In this document: positions 8,916-16,523 of the stretch, piece after piece | Numbering within the stretch: the first letter of the stretch is position 1 | How the letters are laid out: each line of letters begins with the position of its first letter | Assembly (NCBI RefSeq): GCF_014698835.1 | Contig: NZ_JACJTU010000037.1 | Location: 1 to 64,000 of the forward strand | Reading direction: 5' to 3' | From: Nostoc paludosum FACHB-159 | GTDB lineage: Bacteria > Cyanobacteriota > Cyanobacteriia > Cyanobacteriales > Nostocaceae | Length of the DNA stretch: 64,000 nucleotides | Notes under the pieces: generated by a model | What the model was told of the DNA's origin: nothing | Databases searched by the model: none | What the model saw: the letters and a program-made list of their open reading frames with translations, nothing else | Position numbers and translations under genes: made by a program

Positions 8916-10922
8916 TTATAACCATCCACGAATTTCAGCATCAGTTAGCGTTTTTTCTAATTTAAAATATTCACTTTGAGCAGCACTTAATAAATGCTTC
9001 ATCATTATTGGTTCTCCTGCCTCCGCAGCATTAAAGGCGGCATTTAACGCAATATTGCGGATATTTCCACCTGCTAGATTAAGCTGGGAAAGCTTTTCAA
9101 AATCCAAGCCTTGGGTCGGTATTTTTTGAGGGAAAATACACCTCCAAATTTCTGCGCGTGATTTGACATCAGGAAAAGGAAAAGAAATCACAAACCGCAA
9201 GCGGCGCATAAAAGCCTGATCTAGAGAATTTTTGAGGTTAGTAGTCAAAATTGCTAAACCTTGATATGCTTCCATGCGTTGTAGTAAATAGCTGACTTCG
9301 ACATTAGCATGGCGGTCATGACTATCTTTAACCTCAGAACGTTTACCAAATAAAGCATCAGCTTCATCAAACAATAAAATCGCACCACCCGCCTCAGCAG
9401 CATCAAAAATCCGCCGCAGGTTTTTCTCAGTTTCGCCGATATATTTACTCACAACTGCGCTCAAATCGATACGGTAAAGGTCTAGCCGTAATTCTTTGGC
9501 TATTACTTCTGCTGCCATTGTTTTACCAGTACCAGGAGAGCCTGCAAATAAGGCGCTAACGCCTAAACCACGATTTCCTTTACCAGCAAATCCCCATTCC
9601 CAGTAGACTTTTGCTCGTTGCCTAACTTGAGCAATTAGATCTCGCAGAATCTTTTTCTGTAATTCTGGCAATACTAAGTCATCCCAGTTAGCACTTGCAT
9701 TGATATGCTGTGCCAAATCATCAAGTTGAGGACGTGCCATTGTCCGACAAATATCCCATAACTGATGAGAAAGTTCCGAGTAATTTGTAGGGGTAGTTTG
9801 AGAATTGGTTTGTTGATTTTGAACTCGCAAACAAGCAGACTGAATAGCAAGAGTATTGAGGTTGAACTGAGATACTAACACCGGAATTTGTTCTTTGAGT
9901 TCAGGTGTAGTAGTGCTAAGGCAAGAGTGCCAAATATTTTGTTGTTCTTCAGGGCTAAGTTTTTCTACTTCAAAAGTTATTAAAGGACGGCGTGGTGAAT
10001 ATAATCTATCTTCTGTAGAAATAATTAATGGAGTATGGATGTTTTGAATTAACTGTAAAATCGCTGTATTCAGTCCTGATTCTGCTAGATTTAATTGTTC
10101 GCAATCTATTAGAAGAAGATCGTTTGTTAAAGCAACTTGCCGTTCCCATCTGCGGATAAAGTTGTTGATATCGGTGGAATCTGTGGGCAAATTACGCGCA
10201 GAGATGATTTTGAGCGATCGCTCTATCATCTGACAAGCAATATTCGCGATCGCCCATTTATCGCTAACTTCTAAACCACACAGTTGCACTACAGGTAATG
10301 TAGATGCTACTTCTGTTCGCAACCAGATAGCTGCTATTCGTTCAGCTATATTTTGATGTGAAGATTGTAAAGGTAAATCGCTGTTCGTCTCTTGTATTGG
10401 CTGGATTAAGTGTATGAGCCGTTCGTCTTGATACGGTTCGCCCAGCAAATAAAGCAAAATACTATTGTCTATCTGCAAGCGACACTTAGTTATTTCTTGA
10501 TTAGTCGCGACTTGAACCAATTGCCAATATTGCAGAGGAGACATAGGTAAAAGCACACTACCAGAAGCATTTGCGAATAAACGCATCGCTAAACCAAAAC
10601 TTGGATAAGCTAAATGCTCATCTCCTTCAGCTTTGGCGCAAAGTTGAGAAAAATAAGGTAAAAGAGCCTGAGCAACACACAGCAGTAAAATTTGACACTC
10701 AAATAATGACAGAGAAAATGTATTACAAAGATATTTCAACGCTGGAGAATTATTAATTGTGGCGCTGACATTAGCAAGGATAGATGGGATATCAACACTA
10801 GATGCTGTATCTTGCTCTTGGCGATCGCTATAATCAATAACAGCTTGCTCAATTGCAGATATAGCAGCTTCTAGGTATTGGATGTTGGTTTTGTCTTCAA
10901 CAAATGCAGGGTGAGGATTCAT
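8916..10922 (-). CDS. AAA+ ATPase of the contractile injection system
   Basis: 668 residues. The C-terminal half is a classic AAA+ module: Walker A GSPGTGKT (461-468), Walker B ILLFDEAD (515-522), an Asn-containing sensor stretch (ILTTNLKN) and a paired-Arg finger region (MRRLRF). The N-terminal 400 residues form a larger, poorly conserved domain, as in ATPases of CIS loci (Cis15/Pvc15-like). These ATPases are conserved companions of CIS genes, probably acting in assembly or cargo handling in the cytoplasm. The gene is 63 bp downstream of the FHA protein, in the same orientation and probably the same transcript. The ATG is preceded only by an A-rich stretch without a clear SD. Confidence 0.9.
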   Translation of the reverse strand: MNPHPAFVEDKTNIQYLEAAISAIEQAVIDYSDRQEQDTASSVDIPSILANVSATINNSPALKYLCNTFSLSLFECQILLLCVAQALLPYFSQLCAKAEGDEHLAYPSFGLAMRLFANASGSVLLPMSPLQYWQLVQVATNQEITKCRLQIDNSILLYLLGEPYQDERLIHLIQPIQETNSDLPLQSSHQNIAERIAAIWLRTEVASTLPVVQLCGLEVSDKWAIANIACQMIERSLKIISARNLPTDSTDINNFIRRWERQVALTNDLLLIDCEQLNLAESGLNTAILQLIQNIHTPLIISTEDRLYSPRRPLITFEVEKLSPEEQQNIWHSCLSTTTPELKEQIPVLVSQFNLNTLAIQSACLRVQNQQTNSQTTPTNYSELSHQLWDICRTMARPQLDDLAQHINASANWDDLVLPELQKKILRDLIAQVRQRAKVYWEWGFAGKGNRGLGVSALFAGSPGTGKTMAAEVIAKELRLDLYRIDLSAVVSKYIGETEKNLRRIFDAAEAGGAILLFDEADALFGKRSEVKDSHDRHANVEVSYLLQRMEAYQGLAILTTNLKNSLDQAFMRRLRFVISFPFPDVKSRAEIWRCIFPQKIPTQGLDFEKLSQLNLAGGNIRNIALNAAFNAAEAGEPIMMKHLLSAAQSEYFKLEKTLTDAEIRGWL

Positions 10923-10946
10923 CTTATTTTGGGGTTGGGACGCATT

Positions 10947-10977
10947 GTAGGGGCGTACAGCGAGCTGTGCGCTCCTA
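10947..10977. repeat. Imperfect GTAGGGGCGTACA-type palindrome
   Basis: A degenerate copy of the dispersed palindrome (GTAGGGGCGTACAG ... CTGTGCGCTCCTA), lying between the FHA gene and the AAA+ gene. It could form a hairpin in the operon mRNA and attenuate the downstream ATPase gene; that effect is speculative. Confidence 0.5.
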
Positions 10978-10985
10978 GCGTGGCA

Positions 10986-11957
10986 TTATTTTTTCAAACT
11001 GATATTACTGGGTTCTCGATCTGCAAGTGAGGTTTGAGAATTTGCAATATCTGACTGATTCTGCACCTCATCTGGAGACATAACTGCGTCAGTAGTACCA
11101 TTATCTTTTTCCAAAGAGTGATTAATTTCCTGATGAGATTTGGAAGTTGTTATCTCTTTCCAAGCAGCTTGAGCAGCAGATCCCAGACGGCTTTTGAGTT
11201 CTAAAGCTCCTTTTGCAGCCACAGAACCTAAACGGGTTCCCACCTGTGAAACACTCTTGACAGCCACAGAACCTAAACGGGTGCTGATAGTTGCAGTACC
11301 TTGAGAAAGCGATCGCCAATACTTATCTGCTTCTTTTTCCAGTTCTTCTGGATCGATGAGTTTGTTATTTTCAATTGATTCACGAGCTTTACTTACTGCT
11401 TTAATGTATGTATCTCGTGTCCAGTCTCCAGTAGCTTTAATATCTGTCAAGATGCGTTTATTAATTGCTGCAAGTAAAGCCTGAGTTTGCAACTTTGGAT
11501 CTGCTGGTTCAAGAATTTCTAGATTTGGGGTGACTTTAACTAAAACACCAGCTTTCTCACTAGCATCTACTTTATCGGGATACAAAGAGGAAAATGCAGT
11601 TGCATCCATATCTCTAACGACTGTTCCATCTTCAATAAGATCGCTGGTTTCTTGAATAAAAAGAATGAATTCTCCAGCTTGAATTACATCTCCAGGCTTC
11701 AAGAGATAAGTTTTATTGGGTTCAACAATTTCATCGTTAACCTTAGAGCCATTTGTACTGCCAAGGTCAATGTAAAAAATTTCACCATTTTGGCGAAAAA
11801 ACTTACCATGTACGCGGCTGACATCGGCACTATCTAAGACTAGAGCAGAATCAGGCGATCGGCCGATTAAACATACATCCTCATCAGTGAATAGCTCTTC
11901 AAAATCTAATTCAATTCCCCGGATTTTTGTTTGCGAATTAAAAACTTTAACTTTCAT
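10986..11957 (-). CDS. FHA-domain protein with 15-residue C-terminal repeats
   Basis: 323 residues. The N-terminal FHA domain (about 28-101) has the phosphothreonine-binding signature: GR at 32-33, SRVH at 47-50 and STNG at 67-70. Immediately after it comes IEDGTVVRDMDAT, with Thr112 in a setting very like the Thr repeats of the kinase linker at the window start. Near residues 220-268 there are three 15-residue repeats beginning RLGS (RLGSVAVK, RLGSVAAK, RLGSAAQA), probably amphipathic. The protein is soluble. It sits directly upstream of the AAA+ ATPase and opposite the first cargo gene. It is a likely reader of kinase signals for the injection machine, comparable in role to Fha1 of type VI secretion (inferred). 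AGGG lies upstream of the ATG. Confidence 0.85.
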   Translation of the reverse strand: MKVKVFNSQTKIRGIELDFEELFTDEDVCLIGRSPDSALVLDSADVSRVHGKFFRQNGEIFYIDLGSTNGSKVNDEIVEPNKTYLLKPGDVIQAGEFILFIQETSDLIEDGTVVRDMDATAFSSLYPDKVDASEKAGVLVKVTPNLEILEPADPKLQTQALLAAINKRILTDIKATGDWTRDTYIKAVSKARESIENNKLIDPEELEKEADKYWRSLSQGTATISTRLGSVAVKSVSQVGTRLGSVAAKGALELKSRLGSAAQAAWKEITTSKSHQEINHSLEKDNGTTDAVMSPDEVQNQSDIANSQTSLADREPSNISLKK

Positions 11958-11972
11958 GGCTTTTACCCTAAT

Positions 11973-12213
11973 ATTGGTTTTAAATACTCAGCAAGTGAAT
12001 ATAAATCCGCATACTATTTATGCAATATTCACTCTCGTTTAACCGATTAAACATGGTTAATTCCGTATAGTAATATTTTCAATTTTTCATATATTTTAGC
12101 TATTTGTCATTGGACAAACGTCTATTTTTGATTTTAATAAAAATATTTGAGTAAAATTCAACTTTTGGTTAATAGTTGATTTAGCAATATCTTTGTAAGA
12201 TTGTGCTAGAGCA
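11973..12213 (+). promoter_or_regulatory. Upstream region of cargo gene 1, homologous to that of cargo gene 2
   Basis: Blocks TTTTAAATACTCAG, CAAGTGAATA, GTATAGTAATATTTTCA, TAAAATT-AACTTTT-GTTAATAG and TTGTGCTAGAGC occur in the same order at 16047-16302 before the second cargo gene. The conservation over about 240 bp of otherwise AT-rich sequence points to a duplicated promoter region. Exact promoter elements are not resolved. The ATG that follows lacks a Shine-Dalgarno. Confidence 0.65.
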
Positions 12214-12239
12214 ATTCAGGAATTAAACCGAATTACTAT

Positions 12240-14192
12240 ATGGCTTATAAACGATTGCAAAAATCAGCTAAATCTGCCTCTATCCAGAGAAGACAATTTT
12301 ATTCACCAAGTATTGACGAGCTAATACAAGCAGATTTACAGACTTCTTCTCGAAAAGCAATTTCTACTATCCCTAGTCAACCACAGAGAGACGCTATCTA
12401 TAGAAGTATTTTCGGCAATTTGGCAAAGGAACCATCAATTCACGAACGAGATAATAATTACCGACAAGAAGCTGATGGAACAGCAGCACAAGTTGTTAAC
12501 CAGACAAATACATCCAACAGCCAAACTTTACAGCGATTTAATATCGATATACAGCAATCTCAGAAAACACCAAAAATACACTTAATTAAGAACATTATCC
12601 ACAAAACATTCGGGACAGATTTCTCTACTACTGCTACGCCAGAACAGCAACAACAACTAGCAGAACAGGGTTTGACACCAGAAATGGCAACCAAGGTAGC
12701 GCAAGCAATTAGTAACTTTGAGCGAAAAAAAGCTGAAATAATAGCAAAATTAAAAGTTGAGAGAATAGCAAAATTTCAAAGATATGGATATCCTATCCAA
12801 GAAGCTCGATTACGAGCTGAAAAAGATATTCTTGAGAAAGAAAGCTTCCAAGAATTAGAGAATGAAGCTTTTCAAGAACTGCCACCAGAATATAGACCAA
12901 CTCCTATAGATGTTAAAAGTAAGCTTCTACATGATATTAAAAAACAATTTTCAATTGAAAATAAATATGAGAATAAACTAACTTATACTAATAACTTTAC
13001 TCCTCCGAAATCTACAAGTGAAAAATTAAAAGGATATATCAAAACAAGTGGGAGTATCCTAAAACCTGTGGCGGAAGTCGGTGGTGTTATTTCCAAGGAA
13101 TTTGCCAGCAGTGACGGTGCAGCTAAAGTATTTAATGGTGTATCAAACGGTATTGATGTATTAACACATATTACTGATACTGGGTATGCGATCGCCAAAG
13201 TAGTGGAAGGAGCCAAAAAATGGGCTAATAAAAGTGATGTAGCCATTAAAAAACAAGGCAAAGAACAAGTAATTGAGGGAGGCATTGAGTTTAAAGATAA
13301 TCTAATTGCAGCAACATTAGATGCGATGTATTTAGCTAAAAGCATTGGTAGTAAAAATTTAGGTAATACGCTTGATGTTACAGCTATTCCGCTTTTAAAC
13401 ATTGCTATAAATGCTAATCTTTTAAAGAAAAATGCTGATGAAATGGATACAGCAACTGACCAAGCTCATGCAAATGACTTGCTACACAAAGAAGCTAAAT
13501 ACCAAAAACATTCTCTTGAAAATGCTGTTGGACTCATAGGTAAGAGAATGACGCATATAGCAATTAGAAAAGCTGTTGATGTTGTAATTAATGTCATAAA
13601 TATAGTTGGAGATACCCTCAAACTTGGAGGTATTACTACTGTAGCTGGAATGGTAATTAAATATTTTGGTACTGCAATCAATGTGGCCAAGAAGCTAGGA
13701 GAACAACTTGTCGATAGTTATCAAGCTGGTAAAGCTCAAGAAGCTGCATTCAACACTAGAGTTAATGCTGTGGGTAATGAGGACGCGATATTTCAGAGAC
13801 ATCCAAAATTTGCTGCTGCTGCGATAGTAGTTATGGCTAAACAATCAGATAAATTAGCGATAAAGATGCTGAAAACAATGGGAATTGATGAATCTGATAT
13901 TAGGAGAAAATCTGCCAAACAGTTACGAGAGCAAATTTTAAATATTTCGCATCTTAAGGAAGAGGGTAAAACCCTAACACAACAGGGTCAAGAGAAATTT
14001 GACAATACAAAGAGAATTATTAAAAATAAAATTAAGGTTAGTATACCGATAATCAAAGATTCAGCTATAAAACTCACTAAAACAGTACCAGGTCAATTGG
14101 TAAATGTAGCCAAATCAGTTAAGAAGTTCGCATTAATAGATAGTGAAAGTGCTGCAATTATTTCTCAAATGATACGCTCGTCTGTTTTGTAA
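12240..14192 (+). CDS. Putative injection-system cargo with degenerate DUF4157-type leader
   Basis: 650 residues, no recognised enzymatic domain. The first 95 residues align with the leader of the DUF4157 protein at 16524: both start MxYK, share IPSQxQRDxIxRSIF and then QEADxxAAQVVNQ. The zinc-site core (HELTH) of DUF4157 is absent; only a short GTDFS remnant follows. Residues about 150-250 are charged and helical. Residues 265-560 are Ala/Val/Ile-rich, with long amphipathic or weakly hydrophobic helices (VVINVINIVGDTLKLGG near 455) that might insert into membranes. The gene is followed after 22 bp by a YbjN-family gene in the same operon. I infer a CIS payload whose leader directs loading; the toxic activity is unknown. 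Confidence 0.6.
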   Translation: MAYKRLQKSAKSASIQRRQFYSPSIDELIQADLQTSSRKAISTIPSQPQRDAIYRSIFGNLAKEPSIHERDNNYRQEADGTAAQVVNQTNTSNSQTLQRFNIDIQQSQKTPKIHLIKNIIHKTFGTDFSTTATPEQQQQLAEQGLTPEMATKVAQAISNFERKKAEIIAKLKVERIAKFQRYGYPIQEARLRAEKDILEKESFQELENEAFQELPPEYRPTPIDVKSKLLHDIKKQFSIENKYENKLTYTNNFTPPKSTSEKLKGYIKTSGSILKPVAEVGGVISKEFASSDGAAKVFNGVSNGIDVLTHITDTGYAIAKVVEGAKKWANKSDVAIKKQGKEQVIEGGIEFKDNLIAATLDAMYLAKSIGSKNLGNTLDVTAIPLLNIAINANLLKKNADEMDTATDQAHANDLLHKEAKYQKHSLENAVGLIGKRMTHIAIRKAVDVVINVINIVGDTLKLGGITTVAGMVIKYFGTAINVAKKLGEQLVDSYQAGKAQEAAFNTRVNAVGNEDAIFQRHPKFAAAAIVVMAKQSDKLAIKMLKTMGIDESDIRRKSAKQLREQILNISHLKEEGKTLTQQGQEKFDNTKRIIKNKIKVSIPIIKDSAIKLTKTVPGQLVNVAKSVKKFALIDSESAAIISQMIRSSVL

Positions 14193-14214
14193 TAATAAAA
14201 GAGGGAAATTAATT

Positions 14215-14688
14215 ATGGGCAAAATTTTTGAGGCAATGTCCAATTTTTTTAAAGGAGATGGATGGCCTATTCACCAAATTGATACAGAACTTGCGTATAG
14301 TATGACATTTCAAGGAGAGAATGGGAAGTGGACTTGTATTGCTCAAGCTGTTGAAGAAAAGGAAGTGTTTATCTTTTATTCAATTTGTCCAATCAATACT
14401 CCAGAAAATAAGTATTCACAAATGGCTGAATTAATCACCCGTGCTAACTATGGGTTGCTTATTGGTAATTTTGAAATGAGTTTTGCAGATGGTGATACCC
14501 GTTTGAAAACCAGCATAGATATTGAGGGTACTTCTACTCTGGAAATTGTTATTCAACAATTAGTTTATATGAATGTGCTGACAATGGATAATTATTTGCC
14601 AGCAATGATGAAAGTTATCTATACGGATGTGTTACCAGCACAGGCGATCGCACAAGTAGAAGAGTCCTTAGAGTTAGTCATGTTGTAA
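14215..14688 (+). CDS. YbjN-domain protein, candidate cargo chaperone or immunity protein
   Basis: 157 residues matching the cyanobacterial YbjN pattern: FxxDGWPxxxI near the start, a central KWTCIAQAVEEKEVFIFYSICP and LITRANYGLLIGNFEMSFADGDTRLKTSID. The YbjN fold resembles type III secretion chaperones. It lies 22 bp after the putative cargo gene with a good GAGGG before its ATG, so the two are almost certainly translated from one mRNA. Together these suggest it binds or neutralises that cargo. Against this, YbjN proteins also occur as stand-alone genes in cyanobacteria with other roles, so the partnership is inference. Confidence 0.75.
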   Translation: MGKIFEAMSNFFKGDGWPIHQIDTELAYSMTFQGENGKWTCIAQAVEEKEVFIFYSICPINTPENKYSQMAELITRANYGLLIGNFEMSFADGDTRLKTSIDIEGTSTLEIVIQQLVYMNVLTMDNYLPAMMKVIYTDVLPAQAIAQVEESLELVML

Positions 14689-14970
14689 ACATTTGTCAAG
14701 GCAATTGGTTAAAGGAAAAGGCATAATTCAAACCTTTTCCCAGCCCAGATTCACAGATGAAGAGTGTTTATCCAAATCATATTGCTTTTTAGCTTGCGGA
14801 TTGTTTTAGTCGTCGATAAGGCAGCCCCAATCAAACAAGTTTCATCGCCAAAAATGAAAGTATCTTTCTCCCCCTGCTTTTCCCGAATTTCTCACACATA
14901 GGTGGGGAGTGTGGGGAGAAAGAGAATTAATGCTTCTCTATCCTCCCACACCTCCCACACCTCCCACACC
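14689..14970. other. Noncoding stretch with dispersed repeats
   Basis: No gene is seen. An inverted copy of the 8825-8867 repeat lies at 14826-14868. At 14935-14970 there is a CCTCCCACA tandem repeat, complementary in character to the GTGGGGAGTGTGGGGAG tract at about 14904-14920, so the two tracts may pair. This accumulation of repeats marks the boundary between the first cargo operon and the GC-rich lipase gene. Confidence 0.5.
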
Positions 14971-15005
14971 CCCGGATTTCTCACTTGTGAGAAATCCGGG
15001 TTTTT
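14971..15005 (+). terminator. Strong rho-independent terminator after the cargo/YbjN operon
   Basis: A perfect 14 bp stem (CCCGGATTTCTCAC pairing with GTGAGAAATCCGGG, two-base loop) is followed directly by TTTTT. It lies 282 bp downstream of the YbjN stop and just before the convergent lipase gene. Confidence 0.75.
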
Positions 15006-15028
15006 CAACCCCATCTTCAGCCGTGCTG

Positions 15029-15898
15029 TCAGGGGCAGCATTCCGGGTGCAATAGGTTGGTATTGTCCAGCAAGTAAAGATATGTCTCCAGATCGTGCCA
15101 GCAGGACAGGCAGTGCTTGGTGAGGTGGTCGGAGTTGACTGGGTACTCAGACGCTACATGGGCGTAGCCTGCGAACATAGGCGGCAGCGTCGGAACAATG
15201 TCGGGGCGGTTGACGACGCGCCATGAATCTGGGATCAGCGTGTCGAATTGGCCGGCAAAATTCTTGTCACCAATCAGGGGGCTAGCAAACGTCAGGGCGC
15301 TGACACTGTTGGGGATGCCTTTAAGGGTGACGGCGGCGTGCATTGCCAGCAGTGCCGCCATTGCTCCCCCCAGGCTATGCCCGGTAATGGTCAGGGTCTT
15401 GCCCTTCACCAGTTCCTGGAGTGTGTCTATCAAGCGGGGTGACTTGTCGGTCTTACCAGTTGTGCAGCTGAAATACAGCGATGTGATTCCGTACTCAGTC
15501 GAACCCATGCAAACATCCTGACCCGACGGATCTGCGATCGCAAACTTTGTTTTCTGCAAATCGCCGTCATGGAACCACTCAAACCCATTTTGCGTTCCAC
15601 GAAAGGCAACAATTATGTCATTCTTCTGCATGGAGACGGCGATTAGCCCGATGGGTTTTTCTGTGTTGAACAGTCCGTCTAAAGATTTTGCCAGCGCGTC
15701 CCGTCGGGATTGCGGCGTGGCGGGATCGAAAAGCGAGTCGTTGGCATAAATTTGGCTTTGCAGTTGGTAATCACCCGGTAGGGCATTAGTGGCGAAGTCA
15801 GCCCGGTTATCCTCCGCTACATCGTACAGCTGATAGGCGACCGCAATGGTCTTGCCGAGTTCAACTGCTCGTGACACGTCAAAGCGATCGATTGCCAT
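15029..15898 (-). CDS. Class 3 lipase-like alpha/beta hydrolase
   Basis: 289 residues of the fungal-type (class 3) lipase family. The nucleophile elbow is GHSLGGAMAA, the acid is probably the Asp in NRPDIVPTLPP, and the catalytic His is probably in CWHDLETYLYLL near the C-terminus. AFRGTQNG upstream is the usual oxyanion-region strand. There is no signal peptide or membrane helix. The ATG has a strong GGAGG six bases upstream. The GC content is clearly higher than that of both neighbours, and the gene lies opposite to and between two cargo genes, suggesting horizontal acquisition. It may act on membrane lipids as a further payload or be an independent enzyme; no cargo leader is visible. Confidence 0.85.
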   Translation of the reverse strand: MAIDRFDVSRAVELGKTIAVAYQLYDVAEDNRADFATNALPGDYQLQSQIYANDSLFDPATPQSRRDALAKSLDGLFNTEKPIGLIAVSMQKNDIIVAFRGTQNGFEWFHDGDLQKTKFAIADPSGQDVCMGSTEYGITSLYFSCTTGKTDKSPRLIDTLQELVKGKTLTITGHSLGGAMAALLAMHAAVTLKGIPNSVSALTFASPLIGDKNFAGQFDTLIPDSWRVVNRPDIVPTLPPMFAGYAHVASEYPVNSDHLTKHCLSCWHDLETYLYLLDNTNLLHPECCP

Positions 15899-16046
15899 GA
15901 TAATCCTCCATTACGATTAAATCATTCCTCATTTGAAACTTTGAATTAAGAAAGCGAATAAATTAAGAGTCCTTGAACCGCCTCACTCAGTTAACTCTCA
16001 ATAATTTTTGATGTATGCTTTGGGCAACAACTTTCTAACTTAGATT

Positions 16047-16302
16047 AGTTTTAAATACTCAGAACTCAGACAAGTGAATACAAGTACGCGAACATTTATA
16101 CAATAATTACTGTTGGCTAAATCAAAAAATCTGGTTAATAGCGTATAGTAATATTTTCAGTATTCCACATAATATAATTATTTACTATTGCCTAAAAGTA
16201 TATTTTTAAGTTTGCTATTTTGAATTAAAAATATATTTTAGTAAAATTAAACTTTTAGTTAATAGCTAATTGATTTATTTATTAGTATTATTGTGCTAGA
16301 GC
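16047..16302 (+). promoter_or_regulatory. Upstream region of cargo gene 2, homologous to that of cargo gene 1
   Basis: This is the counterpart of 11973-12213, with the same ordered blocks ending in TTGTGCTAGAGC. Here about 200 bp of extra unmatched sequence (16303-16523) separates the conserved part from the ATG, whereas cargo gene 1 has about 26 bp. The rest of the 625 bp gap (15899-16046) shows no gene. Confidence 0.65.
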
Positions 16303-16523
16303 TATAAAGTTTGATATGCAACCAATATCAAGATTAAGGTCTAGAAAAACAGCAAGTACTTGACTTCATAAATATTTGCTTCTAAGTTTGGACTTTAGAA
16401 ACCAAACTAACTTACACATTATTCAAGGTATTTTCAGCTGATACTAATACCTGAATTTTGTGGAAATTTCACTGCATTTAATTACCAAAATAAGCAATTG
16501 ACTTCTAAACAAAGCTGTGGTTT

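Noticed and set aside
15198-15521. Plus-strand frame opposite the lipase gene
   Set aside because: The minus-strand lipase has clear catalytic motifs and a strong ribosome site; the overlapping frame has neither.
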